The notes below the pieces were generated by a model that saw only the letters and a list, made by a program, of their open reading frames with translations, made no database searches and was not told the DNA's origin. A DNA stretch of 64,000 nucleotides from the NCBI GenBank assembly GCA_963422385.1, contig OY729432.1, positions 992,001 through 1,056,000 of the forward strand, written 5' to 3'. Source of the stretch: JAJDTQ01 sp963422385 (GTDB lineage Bacteria; Desulfobacterota; Binatia; UBA9968; JAJDTQ01). This document shows, in pieces, positions 6,416-15,663 of the stretch; the stretch's first letter is position 1; every line of letters begins with the position of its first letter. The position numbers were made by a program, and so were the translations under genes.

Positions 6416-8593
6416 TTATTCATTCACGGCTGAGCAAAGACCACCACCACTATGGCTGTCTCGACCAAGCATGAGGGGTCCCTCAACCGCCACGACAAAG
6501 CGAAGGCGTACACGTGCAGCCAAGTTGCCGCCGTTCGGACCGGCGTCGAGTTCCAACAACTCGGCCTCGGGCTTGGGCAGGCCGCGACGCTTGCATTCGT
6601 CCATGACATCGCACACAACAACGGCATCCAACTCCTTGCCCCGTCCTGCGTGGCGCGTCGGACGGTAGGGGGTGCGGCTTTCCCATACGCGGGCAGGACC
6701 GACGAGCGGGTCGCCGGCCGTCAAGACACACGCGGGGCCGAGAGTGATGACGCCGAGCCTGCCTGCCCGCACTTCGGCCAGTTCCGCGACCACGCGGTCA
6801 AAGCAGGCACGGTCCTCTCGACTTCCTTGCGCAGTGCGGTCACAGGCCCAAGGCGCGGCCACGACCAGCCGGTCAATGCGCCCATCCCCGTCGGTGTCAT
6901 CCGCGGCGAGAAAGACATGCTCATGTCCGCCCGACCTCGCCGGCGTACTATCAGGTTCATGGCCGGAGAAAAGCCGGGGCACGTGATTGTTATCGTCCCG
7001 CGACAGCGCCATCAGCGCACGTCGAACCGCACGCAGCAGCGGTGTGGTGTTGGCGCTGCCGATATTTGTCTCAGGCGCTATCGAGAAAACCAGCATGTCG
7101 CGGAGGGCATCCTTTTGGGGCGCCATCAGGCCCAGGCCAAGGTAGCGTCCATTGCCGATGACGAGGGGGCCACGCGTGGCTTGCGCAAAGGCGATCTGCA
7201 CGTGATGCAGACCACGCGCCGCAAATCGGTCCGGTACGGCAAATTCCTCCGCTTGGGCGCCGTTGCGGTCGAACGGCTCGCGTTGTACGCGAATGGATGC
7301 TAACTGTGCCGTCACTCCCGCGTGACGCAACGCTTGTCTGACCGCACGAGCCACCTTCGCCTCGCCTGCCACGCGCTTGGCACCGTTTGTCCCGCGTCCC
7401 GTTCGCATGACCGGCAGGGCGGCCGGTGTGATTGTGCGCCAGACACGGAAGCCGTTCTGCTCGGTGTTACCGACACCATAGTGGTCCAGCATTCCCCGCT
7501 CTTCGGTCCGAACGAGGTTCCACAGAATTTCTCCGGTTGACTGATCGGTTTCTTCCAGCCCGGAAAATGCCCATGCGATGTCATCGGCCCGCAAGGGGCA
7601 GTTCGGTGGAACCTCGACCAGCACACGGCGAATCGCCTGATCAGCATGCTCGTGGCCAATGGAGGGAAGCGGTAGAATCCGCACCCGGGCCGCCTTATCC
7701 GGTTCCGTGGCTCCGCGACCGATGAGTACGCAGCCGATCTTGCCAGCTTCTTCGGGCAGCGCATCCTTCAGCCGTCCGACTGCCTTGTCCCGAAGTTTCA
7801 CGACAAGTTGCGCAATCCGCGCCGACGGCCACGGCATAAAGGATTCATCGCCTGTAGCTGCACGCAACTCGAACAAAAGGCGGCGGGGTGACACGTTATA
7901 GGCGACCTTGGCGAAGCGGGGCTTAGGCGATTGAGAGAAAAGTTGCTGAAGCTTCCTGCCTTCCTTTACATAGGTGAAGCGCGTCTTGTTTGCGTTATAT
8001 CGCTCTTTAAGGCTTGCGAGCGATCCTTTCTGCGGGCAAAGGAGTGCCGTGCCCTTGATTCCCTTGCTCGGACGATGCACGACGCCGCCATAACGTGCCA
8101 GACAGTCTCCAATCTCGCTTTCATCGAAAATCTCCGCCCAGGCCCAAGCCATGTCAATGCCCCGTCCTAACTGATACAGTCGATCTGCCATCGTGCAGAC
8201 AGTTCGTGCATGAGCCTCACTAAACGGGCCGCCATTGAACGTCCAGATGAACAGCAACGGGATTTTCGCGTCGAAGATATGCGGGCGGACGTTCTTTGTA
8301 GTCCGAATCTTGTCTATCCGCCTTGGATCACCGCCGACCGCGTCAAGATCGTTGTTCGGCACATAGTTAATGAAGGAACAGCCTTTACGAGTGGCTGGCG
8401 CGGCGATTACCGGCGCTTCATCAAGTTTTTCCAGCCATTCGAGCGCGGCCTCGTCCTCATCCGCCAGCGTGGCGCCTTTGGCTGCCCCGGCTACCAATGC
8501 CTGAAACAAACGCGCTGGCGCGGGCGGCCAGTCATCGGCGCCGTGATACCGCCCGTCATGGAAGCGGATTGAGAGGAGAAGTGCGCGCCTCAT
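6416..8593 (-). CDS. csb2: Csb2 (Cas5/Cas6-type subunit, GSU0054 family), 725 aa
   Basis: The N-terminus LLLSIRFHDGRYHGADDWPPAPARLFQALV is classic Csb2. Later come SFINYVPNNDLD, GPLVIGNGRYLGLGLM (about two thirds in), a second module with RLFSGHEPDSTP and HVFLAADDTDGDGRIDRLVV, and the terminus RDSHSGGGLC. In subtype I-U/I-G Csb2 combines Cas5-like crRNA-handle binding and Cas6-like crRNA processing. At 725 aa it is longer than the common 450-550 aa versions. It begins three bases after the csb1 stop region and is followed 14 bases later by the csb2 paralogue. Confidence 0.9.
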   Translation of the reverse strand: MRRALLLSIRFHDGRYHGADDWPPAPARLFQALVAGAAKGATLADEDEAALEWLEKLDEAPVIAAPATRKGCSFINYVPNNDLDAVGGDPRRIDKIRTTKNVRPHIFDAKIPLLFIWTFNGGPFSEAHARTVCTMADRLYQLGRGIDMAWAWAEIFDESEIGDCLARYGGVVHRPSKGIKGTALLCPQKGSLASLKERYNANKTRFTYVKEGRKLQQLFSQSPKPRFAKVAYNVSPRRLLFELRAATGDESFMPWPSARIAQLVVKLRDKAVGRLKDALPEEAGKIGCVLIGRGATEPDKAARVRILPLPSIGHEHADQAIRRVLVEVPPNCPLRADDIAWAFSGLEETDQSTGEILWNLVRTEERGMLDHYGVGNTEQNGFRVWRTITPAALPVMRTGRGTNGAKRVAGEAKVARAVRQALRHAGVTAQLASIRVQREPFDRNGAQAEEFAVPDRFAARGLHHVQIAFAQATRGPLVIGNGRYLGLGLMAPQKDALRDMLVFSIAPETNIGSANTTPLLRAVRRALMALSRDDNNHVPRLFSGHEPDSTPARSGGHEHVFLAADDTDGDGRIDRLVVAAPWACDRTAQGSREDRACFDRVVAELAEVRAGRLGVITLGPACVLTAGDPLVGPARVWESRTPYRPTRHAGRGKELDAVVVCDVMDECKRRGLPKPEAELLELDAGPNGGNLAARVRLRFVVAVEGPLMLGRDSHSGGGLCSAVNE

Positions 8594-8596
8594 GGT

Positions 8597-9748
8597 TCAG
8601 GCCGCACCTTCCTCATCTTCCGTCTTCTTAGCAAGAAGCTTCTTGGCCTCTTTCAAGTCGAACTTGTAAATCAACTCCTGGGGCCATTCCTCACTGAAAG
8701 GTTTGACGGCATCCTTCGCGTACCCAAGCAGCCTTTTCTGGGTGTCTTCCGATGACAAATCAATGGGCTTTATCTCGCCTCGCCGAGGGATAGCGTTCCA
8801 GCGATCATCGGCAGCGTAGCGAAGGTGGCATCCCTCGCGGAGAAACAAATCGATTTCGGCTGTTGCTGCAATCAGCGCAAGGGACAGAAGATACCGACGC
8901 ACCTGTTGCGTCCCTTCTTCGTCAGCGCCATTGATCGCACGCAGAGCAACGAGGTTGACGGTAACATCCCGCTCAATCGACCCGCTTGTCAGCACACCGC
9001 CGAGAGTTCTCGCCTCCGGATTAGGAGAACCATCAAGGTACTGGGCAACCTTGGTCTTTCGGAACGTAGCTGGAGCATCTGCGAAACCCTTCTCGGACAG
9101 TTTCGTTCCCTTCGCTTTCTCTTCTTTTTTCAGTTCATCCTGCTGGTTCTCATCAAGTGCTTTCCACACGGAATTGAATTGCGCCGCCGCATGAAGCGGT
9201 TCAACCTTCCAGGCGCGGATGATTGATCGCACCAACCGGGGACGCTTCTCGTTCGATTCACCACGCGAGTCCCAAAAACCGAACACAAGAGAGGTTGGCG
9301 CCACCTGACAAAGCGGCACGGCATTGTCCCGTTTTCGAAGTGCAGCAAAAGCAGGTGCAATAACTTTTGCCAGATCTGGAGAGGCGTGAACAACTGCGTC
9401 GGCGCTCCGGTGAGCGAGATCGAGAAGAGAACGCATCTCAACATGCTCTTCTTCGCCGGCCTTTTCTCTGTGAAGTTCGATTTCAATCTGAGGAACAAGT
9501 TCTGAATACGGCTCGCGCATGAAAATCGGTTCCATGCGGTTGGCTTGTGAACCAACGCTGTCGATGAGCGCAACCTTCGTCCCGTCGGAAAGCGTGTCGA
9601 TGTTGTAGCCGATATCGGCGTAGGTGGGTGGAAAGATAATGCCGCCCTCGCCCTCGACGGGCAGAAGCTTCTGCTTTAGATGCAGCGCTACGGGGCCTTT
9701 TTCATCTTCAGCCCAGGCATTGATGGTTTCGTGTGCGAGGTTGGTCAT
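8597..9748 (-). CDS. csb1: Csb1 (Cas7-type backbone subunit, GSU0053 family)
   Basis: The product is 383 aa, beginning MTNLAHETINAWAEDEKGPVALHLKQKL. It contains the family stretches GIIFPPTYADIGYNID, LIDSVGSQANRMEP, LVFGFWDSRG and ARTLGGVLTSGSIERDVTVN. Csb1 is the Cas7 of subtype I-U/I-G and polymerises along the crRNA to form the Cascade backbone. It overlaps csb3 by four bases (ATGA) and is followed three bases later by csb2, so stoichiometric co-expression is likely. The C-terminus is Lys/Glu-rich, which is common in the family. No defects are seen. Confidence 0.93.
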   Translation of the reverse strand: MTNLAHETINAWAEDEKGPVALHLKQKLLPVEGEGGIIFPPTYADIGYNIDTLSDGTKVALIDSVGSQANRMEPIFMREPYSELVPQIEIELHREKAGEEEHVEMRSLLDLAHRSADAVVHASPDLAKVIAPAFAALRKRDNAVPLCQVAPTSLVFGFWDSRGESNEKRPRLVRSIIRAWKVEPLHAAAQFNSVWKALDENQQDELKKEEKAKGTKLSEKGFADAPATFRKTKVAQYLDGSPNPEARTLGGVLTSGSIERDVTVNLVALRAINGADEEGTQQVRRYLLSLALIAATAEIDLFLREGCHLRYAADDRWNAIPRRGEIKPIDLSSEDTQKRLLGYAKDAVKPFSEEWPQELIYKFDLKEAKKLLAKKTEDEEGAA

Positions 9749-10674
9749 AGTCGAGTCTCCTGTTCTGCGAAAGTCACAATTTTGTTCTTACCCGATAAAT
9801 GCAGCTCGAAATGGAAGTGCTGCATGGGGATTGCAGCGACACCACCGAAAAGAGCAGCCCGGGCCAGCATCGTAGGGAGAAATACTTCCCATGCCGAATA
9901 ACGTACTTTACGATTCTGATATTCGTCAGGTCGAGCGTTTTCCAAACCCCACGCCGCAAGAATTTCGACGACTGGAGAAGCTGCAACTTGGTGCTTATGC
10001 TTATTCGGAGAATAACCCGCGTCAAGAGCTGTCCACGCCCCCCTTGGGTCAAAGTTGAAGCTGCCGCCCATGGGTGCCAGGACATCGAAAGGCCGCTCAA
10101 TAAGGTCGCCCTTCTGTTCTCTCCAAAGTTGGGCAATGCCCTTCGTCTTTAGAGCTCCGATATTCTGCCCTTTCCTGGGCTTCTCAAAGGTCCCCTTCAA
10201 CATCGCCGTTGCAATGTCGAGTGCGGAGCGATAACCAGTATAAAGCTTGAACTCGTTTCGGCAGGAACAATCCGCCCAATGACTTAGCATGATCTGCTTT
10301 CCATTGCTGCTAATCTGAACCGGCATAGCTGAGCTTGTGTCGGGATAGACGCTGGGAAATACTTCGGATTTCTCCTGTTCACGCAACTCTTCCTCCAATT
10401 TTCTCTTATCGTTCTCCTTTGTTGGTTCTTTCTTGGGTCGCCAGCCTGTAGGCGCCACGACTCTCATCTTGGCCCGCGCCAAAAACCCCAAAGCCTCCGA
10501 GAATGGATTCCTATCACCACCCGCTCGCAAGCAGAACTTTACATCCGTATTATCACTCCAATCGAAACCTCCTTCAGCGTTGCCGCACAGCACGTCGGCG
10601 GCTTCCAGGAAGCCAAGGCAGGCAAAGACTTGGCCCGGGTTGAAGAGGTCTACGGGAATCGACGCTTCAGCCAT
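9745..10674 (-). CDS. csb3: Csb3 (subtype I-U Cascade subunit)
   Basis: The product is 309 aa, starting MAEASIPVDLFNPGQVFACLGFLEAADVL, the typical Csb3 N-terminus. Other family-like parts are APMGGSFNFDPRGAWTALDAGYSPN and ILAAWGLENARP. Csb3 occurs in the I-U variant that lacks Csx17/Cas8u2 and is thought to take the place of a large or accessory subunit; its biochemical role is poorly known. The ATG shares its A with the cas3 stop (TGATG at 10674), so translation is coupled. No Csx17/Cas8-like large subunit is present elsewhere in the operon. Confidence 0.85.
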   Translation of the reverse strand: MAEASIPVDLFNPGQVFACLGFLEAADVLCGNAEGGFDWSDNTDVKFCLRAGGDRNPFSEALGFLARAKMRVVAPTGWRPKKEPTKENDKRKLEEELREQEKSEVFPSVYPDTSSAMPVQISSNGKQIMLSHWADCSCRNEFKLYTGYRSALDIATAMLKGTFEKPRKGQNIGALKTKGIAQLWREQKGDLIERPFDVLAPMGGSFNFDPRGAWTALDAGYSPNKHKHQVAASPVVEILAAWGLENARPDEYQNRKVRYSAWEVFLPTMLARAALFGGVAAIPMQHFHFELHLSGKNKIVTFAEQETRL

Positions 10675-13514
10675 CAGCCATCCTTCTCGGCGTCGTGCTC
10701 AAGACGTTTCCCGCGCTCATCGTTATCGCGCGAGGCTTGTTGATCCGCAGCGCGCAACAGCGCCTCCCACCAAGCTAGGCCCCAAGGTCCCCAACGTTTC
10801 TGTAGTCGCGTGAACCGCAGCGCGACATCGCGGGCGCGTGCTTCCAGACCGGATGGCGGCTCGTCGCAGCCGCTTGTCGAAATGTTCGGACGCGCCCAGC
10901 CGTGGTGCGCCACGATGAGATGAAGGACGAGTTCCTGGAGGTCCGGAGACAAGGCTTTGAACCCCCCATCCTTATTGGCATAGGGCAGCGAGCCGAATTC
11001 ATGGCGATAGCCGTTCAACAACCGGGGATTCATCCGGCTATCTGTCTTGGCATAGAGTTCGTCGCGTGGGGCTTTGACCGCTCGCTGCCAGATTGCATGA
11101 CGCTTGCCTTCATCGTGCAGTCGGGCCGCCGTGGTGAGCACGTCGGTATAAACATCCGGCCAACCGATTGCGTCAGCCAAAGCGCGCGCCTTGCCTTCGG
11201 TCCAGGCGTGATGCTCCGTCAATGTTTGCAGCCGCCCGACGGACCGGTCATCCTCTGTCTCCGCATCGTGCCGCCACTTTTCAATAACAAGCGAACCTTG
11301 GACTTCGCCCTCATCCGATTGCGCAGTCGTGAAACGATATCGCTCCCGCCAATCGCCATCGGTTTGCGGGTCCGCTTCTTCTCCGGTCACGGAACGCACC
11401 CGGAACCGAATTGTCGGCTTTCCATCCTCGGCAGGCAGCCAGTCTTTACCATCATCAATGACGTGCCGCAGGGCTGAATCTTTCTTGCAAAGCATGCCAT
11501 CAGAAAGACCGCCAAAGCGCGCGTCCACAATCAAGGTTGCGCCAACGAGTTTTTCTTTCAAACCATCTTTTTCCTTGATCTCGCGTCCGTATAACGTTTC
11601 GCGCAAATCCCTCGCAGGCGACAAAGCGTAAGCAACAACGTCATTTTGCCTCAACGGGGAATCTTCGCCATTAACTCTATCTGGCACCTGGCTGTTGATG
11701 GCTTTCGCTCCGCGTTCCACAAGCCAGTCAACGACTCGATAGGTCTCGGTTTCGAGTTTTTCACTGGCGTGTGGCGGCGCGGCTTCAAAGAACGCTTCAA
11801 TGTCCTTCTTCGGCGCTTCTGAACCATCTCGACGCACCGGCAGATACTTGCGCCAGACGACCGTGGTTTGCGGCTGTTGATCCTCTTCCCAGCCACGCAG
11901 CCAAGGTTGAATATCGTCCGGTCGTCCCGTGTGTTTATCCAGCGAGGTCATTGACCAAGCATCGACTAACGCTCGGGTCAATGCCGGGTGCAATGGCGCC
12001 GGTGTCGTTGCCTTTTTGATCGCTTCTTGCAAGTTCCGATCATTTTTTGCGCGTTCCTTGAGTTCCAGAATCGCGCCAGGGCTTGCGCTACGTGGCTTCT
12101 CGCAGCCAGCGGTCTGCAACGATTCTTCTTGAAGAACCTCTTCGGAACTTGCATCGCTCTCCACAAAGGACAAACGAAGTTGGCCGTCCGGCTCAACATC
12201 CTCCAAACAGACTGGGCGTAAAGCGTCCAACGGCTTGCGCAGACGGGTCAGGCGCTCCTTCCAGTCCTTTTCCCACTTTTCCACCTTCTTATTATCACTA
12301 CCACCAGGTTTCTTCTCACGAGGCGCGGCGACGACTCCAACACGGGCATCTCCCTTGCCGCGTCGGTTCACGCGACCGAGCCGCTGCACCATGCGCTCCC
12401 ATTCAACCAAATCGCAGACCATATGATCCGCGTCGAGATCGACCCCCACCTCGCCCGCCGAGGTTGCAATCAGGAAGGTCGGCTGCTCCGGCGGTTCTGT
12501 GGCGCCACCAAGGAAACCATGTTGTTCCAGCCACTTTGACAATTTCTCACGCTCGTACACCCGCCGCCCGCCAACCAGGAGTTCGGACACGAGTTTGCAG
12601 CTTTCTTTTTCGCGTCCTTCTTTTTTGAACTTCTTGCCAATCTCCTCCTTCACCTTCACGGCGTCGTCTCGGCTGTCGCAATACACGAGCACACGGGCCG
12701 GCTTTGGGCCATTGCCGAGTTTCCATGCCCGCTCGGCAAGCTTCGACACCAAAGCCGGCCTATCGTCAAGTACTTTGATTTCAAGCCGCTTGGGAGCCGA
12801 GAGGCGTTCTTTGACAACTTCGTCCTCCTCTTTGTCCTCTTGAGAAAGCCTGAACACTCTTTTCTCATCAGCCCCGTCTTCCCGCCCCGTCGCCGACAGC
12901 GAAAGCAACTTGAAAGACGGGATGATCTTCCGATCCTTGTCCCCGCGTGGACCAAACGCATCGCCGCCGTTCGTGATTGCTTTGAGGAGTTTTTCAAACG
13001 GCGGAACCAAGTGTGCCTCGTCGAGCACGATGAGCGTATCTGCACCAAGCAGCCCCGCATGATAAGGGCGCATCTTGCGTGATACGCCATAGCCCGAGAA
13101 CAAGAGCCGCGAGCCGATCATGTCAACAGTCCCGACGACGATGGCTGGCGCAGCCGGATCCTCGAGCCATTCCCGATTGTCCACGTGCTGACCACGCAGC
13201 GTACTCACGCGCAATTCGGAGTCTTTCGATTTCTCCAGGATCTCTTCGGCCACCGTCGTCGCCTGATCGACCACCGCCCGCCTGTCCACCACGTAGACCA
13301 GACGCCGCGGCACCGCAGCTTCGGCCTTCAGAGCCAAATACCAGATCGCCATCACCGAGGTCTTGCCGAGACCCGTCGGGATGTTCAGCACGGAAGGAAT
13401 ATTGCCTTTGTTGCCTTTGGCGAAATAGTCGAAGAAGAGACGCTGCTGCCACCTGAACGGGGAAAACTTGAGCAGTTCTTCAAACTTTCCTTTGAAGTCG
13501 TTCCTCACTATCAC
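10674..13514 (-). CDS. cas3: Cas3, subtype I-U: helicase followed by HD nuclease
   Basis: The product is 946 aa from a GTG start. The helicase comes first: Walker A NIPTGLGKTSVMAIWYL (about residues 45-61), TLIVLDEAHLVPPFE (DEAH), LSLSATG, and helicase-C motifs ATSAGEVGVDLDADH and QRLGRVNRRG. The HD nuclease is C-terminal: HHAWTEGKA, AARLHDEGKRHAIWQ (HD), YRHEFGSL and LIVAHHGWARP. This reversed order, compared with HD-first Cas3 of I-A to I-F, is typical of subtype I-U. Cas3 unwinds and shreds target DNA after Cascade binding. It is the first gene of the operon. Confidence 0.95.
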   Translation of the reverse strand: MIVRNDFKGKFEELLKFSPFRWQQRLFFDYFAKGNKGNIPSVLNIPTGLGKTSVMAIWYLALKAEAAVPRRLVYVVDRRAVVDQATTVAEEILEKSKDSELRVSTLRGQHVDNREWLEDPAAPAIVVGTVDMIGSRLLFSGYGVSRKMRPYHAGLLGADTLIVLDEAHLVPPFEKLLKAITNGGDAFGPRGDKDRKIIPSFKLLSLSATGREDGADEKRVFRLSQEDKEEDEVVKERLSAPKRLEIKVLDDRPALVSKLAERAWKLGNGPKPARVLVYCDSRDDAVKVKEEIGKKFKKEGREKESCKLVSELLVGGRRVYEREKLSKWLEQHGFLGGATEPPEQPTFLIATSAGEVGVDLDADHMVCDLVEWERMVQRLGRVNRRGKGDARVGVVAAPREKKPGGSDNKKVEKWEKDWKERLTRLRKPLDALRPVCLEDVEPDGQLRLSFVESDASSEEVLQEESLQTAGCEKPRSASPGAILELKERAKNDRNLQEAIKKATTPAPLHPALTRALVDAWSMTSLDKHTGRPDDIQPWLRGWEEDQQPQTTVVWRKYLPVRRDGSEAPKKDIEAFFEAAPPHASEKLETETYRVVDWLVERGAKAINSQVPDRVNGEDSPLRQNDVVAYALSPARDLRETLYGREIKEKDGLKEKLVGATLIVDARFGGLSDGMLCKKDSALRHVIDDGKDWLPAEDGKPTIRFRVRSVTGEEADPQTDGDWRERYRFTTAQSDEGEVQGSLVIEKWRHDAETEDDRSVGRLQTLTEHHAWTEGKARALADAIGWPDVYTDVLTTAARLHDEGKRHAIWQRAVKAPRDELYAKTDSRMNPRLLNGYRHEFGSLPYANKDGGFKALSPDLQELVLHLIVAHHGWARPNISTSGCDEPPSGLEARARDVALRFTRLQKRWGPWGLAWWEALLRAADQQASRDNDERGKRLEHDAEKDG

Positions 13515-13650
13515 CCCTCACTTCTTCATGTTTCCAGCCACTATAGCACAACAGCACAACAGGGCAGTCAGGACATTTTCATTGGATTTGTCGATTCCGG
13601 TATGGAAGATTGACGGTTCACGGCAGATTCCACTCCAACACGGAGGTCCC

Positions 13651-14202
13651 ATGAAATTCCTCGGACTCATTCTACTGGCCACGCTCGCCCTCGCCACCGC
13701 GCCGCTTTCCGGTTCGGCCCACGCGGACGAGGTGGTGGAAGTGGTGCTCATCGACCGCCTGGACGATCCTCGGGGCTATTGTCTGGACATTCTCGGCTAC
13801 AAGCAGCGGGCCAGGCTCGACAGAGGGCTTCAGGGTCACAGTTGCTACAGCTATCAGGGTGCGATCGGCGTGGACCAAGGGTTCGACAGCGACGCCATCA
13901 AGGCGGGGCGGTTCCACATGCCCGGCTTCGACGTGTGCATGACCGCGGACGCGGCACAGGCGGGGACGCGGCTGGGTCTGGCGAAATGCGACGGATCTCC
14001 GCAGCAGGGCTTCTCGCTGACGGCCAAGGGTGAGATCGTCTCCAGGAGCGCACCAAAGCTGTGTGTGACGGTGGCGGGGGGTGAGGCCGCCCCCGGGGGA
14101 GGCGGCAGGCCGGTGCATCTCAAGCGCCGGCTGACCCTGGAGCCTTGCGACGAAGGCCGCGCCAAGTACCAGCGCTGGCGGGTGCGCAGCAAAGCCGATT
14201 AG
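13651..14202 (+). CDS. Secreted protein with ricin-B-like (beta-trefoil) features
   Basis: The start is ATG 13651, preceded by GGAGG at 13642-13646; the frame is open further upstream but without a binding site. The 183-aa product has a signal peptide (MKFLGLILLATLALATAPLS..SAHA, cleavage near residue 26). The mature part has paired cysteines and repeats of the type GYCLDI, FDVCMTADAAQAGTRLGLAKCDGSPQQGFSL, PKLCVTVAGG and LEPCDEG..YQRWRV. The C-L-D/V plus Q-x-W spacing is like ricin-type carbohydrate-binding trefoils. It is divergent from the cas operon. Its function is unknown; envelope or extracellular sugar binding is possible. Confidence 0.75.
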   Translation: MKFLGLILLATLALATAPLSGSAHADEVVEVVLIDRLDDPRGYCLDILGYKQRARLDRGLQGHSCYSYQGAIGVDQGFDSDAIKAGRFHMPGFDVCMTADAAQAGTRLGLAKCDGSPQQGFSLTAKGEIVSRSAPKLCVTVAGGEAAPGGGGRPVHLKRRLTLEPCDEGRAKYQRWRVRSKAD

Positions 14203-14220
14203 TCTGGGCCAGCCGAACGC

Positions 14221-14241
14221 GGGCGGGTTTGAAACCCGCCC
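14221..14241. repeat. REP-like palindrome, copy 1
   Basis: A near-perfect palindrome, GGGCGGGTTTGAAACCCGCC plus C, with ten-base arms around one base, is followed by CCTACACC. The same palindrome with the same flank, inverted, occurs at 37117-37137. It lies in the intergenic space after the lectin-like gene and resembles dispersed REP elements. Confidence 0.75.
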
Positions 14242-14355
14242 CTACACCTTGTCATCGTACAGCGGCGCCTGCCGTACGGGCGGGAGCAACACTACGGACA
14301 GCCCAAACGGCTGACGGGCCGGCACGACCGGCACCCGCTTGTATGAGACCAGCCT

Positions 14356-15432
14356 CTATTGTAGTCCGAACAGCGTCTTCGGGTTCTGATCGATGATCTT
14401 TTCGTACTGGGGCGCGGTGATGCCGCCCTGCTCTTTCAGATTCCGCAACGCCTCGATCTCGGTGGACTGGTCGTTGTGGCCGTAGTCGGTGCCGATTACG
14501 ATGTTGTCCTCTCCCGAATATCTGAAGATGTAGTCCACGTCGTCGTCCGTCTGGCATGACACGTACTGCCGGTATTCCTTGAGCAGGTTGTCCGGAAAGT
14601 CCTTTCCCTGGGCCCCCCAGCGGCGTTTCAGGTCCTTGACCACGTACGGTACCCAGAGCGCCGCGGCCTCGGCCCAGTGAAACCGGAGCTTGGGAAACAT
14701 CTTCGGCACTTCGCCCATGATCACGGAATGGAACGCGCCGATGACGGGGATACGGAACTTCCAGAAGCTGCCGCCGCCGTTGTACTGGGACACCAGGTCG
14801 AGTTCCTGCGGGTTGCCGTTGCCGACGTGGACGCCTACGGCCATGTCGAGCCGGCTCATCTCCTCGTAGAGGGGATAGAAATAGGGATCGGTCAACAGAC
14901 GGCGTCCTTCGATGCCGCGCATGAAGACCCCGCAGGCGCCCTCCTGCTTGCAGAACCGCAACTCCTCCAGGGCGGCGCTCATGTCGAGCAACGGCAGGAC
15001 GCAGATCCACCGGAGCCGTCCCTTGCCCTGCCGGTGGATGTCCGCCAGCCAGCGGTTGTAGCCCTTGCAGATGGGGATCTCCCACTCGGGCTTCTCGGTG
15101 ATCTGCTCGATGAACATCGTCGGATAGAGCACCTGGATATCGACGCCCAACTCATCCATATGCTTGACCCGCGCGTCCACGTTCTCCATCTCGCGGGTCT
15201 CCTGGGGCGTGAACATCACGCGGCCGGTGCGGTCCGCCACCTCGTCGAGATCGTGAGCGGTCATGACGATCCGCACCAGACCGCGGATCTTCCCGTCGAT
15301 GAACCAGTATTCGCCTCCCTGATCGCCGCTCGGCTTGACGACAATGGGGCGATATTTCCGGTCCGCCTCATCCATATAGTCCCAGGTGCGTTCGGATTCG
15401 ACCACGTGGGCATCGGCATCGATGATCGGCAT
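14356..15432 (-). CDS. Amidohydrolase family protein (metal-dependent, ACMSD-like)
   Basis: The start is ATG 15432 with AGGAGG upstream; the 358-aa product begins MPIIDADAHVVESERTWDYM. The DADAHV motif, GVHVGNGNPQE, FRFHWAEAAALWVPY and the C-terminal IVIGTDYGHND (metal-binding Asp, and a terminus NPKTLFGL) are typical of the amidohydrolase_2/ACMSD family, which decarboxylates or hydrolyses aromatic or semialdehyde substrates. A second family member lies at 16908 and an alcohol dehydrogenase is divergent at 15664, so a degradation pathway for an aromatic or cyclic acid is likely. The substrate cannot be told. The upstream 48 codons of the open frame lack a binding site. Confidence 0.87.
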   Translation of the reverse strand: MPIIDADAHVVESERTWDYMDEADRKYRPIVVKPSGDQGGEYWFIDGKIRGLVRIVMTAHDLDEVADRTGRVMFTPQETREMENVDARVKHMDELGVDIQVLYPTMFIEQITEKPEWEIPICKGYNRWLADIHRQGKGRLRWICVLPLLDMSAALEELRFCKQEGACGVFMRGIEGRRLLTDPYFYPLYEEMSRLDMAVGVHVGNGNPQELDLVSQYNGGGSFWKFRIPVIGAFHSVIMGEVPKMFPKLRFHWAEAAALWVPYVVKDLKRRWGAQGKDFPDNLLKEYRQYVSCQTDDDVDYIFRYSGEDNIVIGTDYGHNDQSTEIEALRNLKEQGGITAPQYEKIIDQNPKTLFGLQ

Positions 15433-15663
15433 AGTCAATTCCTCCTGAATGTATAGAGTGTACAGAGTTCGATGCAGGTTCGCCGGTGAGTTGTACGTAG
15501 CCTGCTTAACACCTTTTCCACGGCAGAATCCAGCGAAAACGGCGGCTCCCGATTCCCTTGACAAAAAACACGCCGGCAACTACTCACCAGACAGGTGGGA
15601 CAGGCCACTGGAATCGATGCTCAGGCCGGCACCCTCCGAGAGCTCCGAGAGAAAGGAAGCGCC

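Noticed and set aside
14356..15579. Longer start for the first amidohydrolase
   Set aside because: The 48 extra codons lack a ribosome binding site and family likeness. AGGAGG lies directly before the ATG at 15432.
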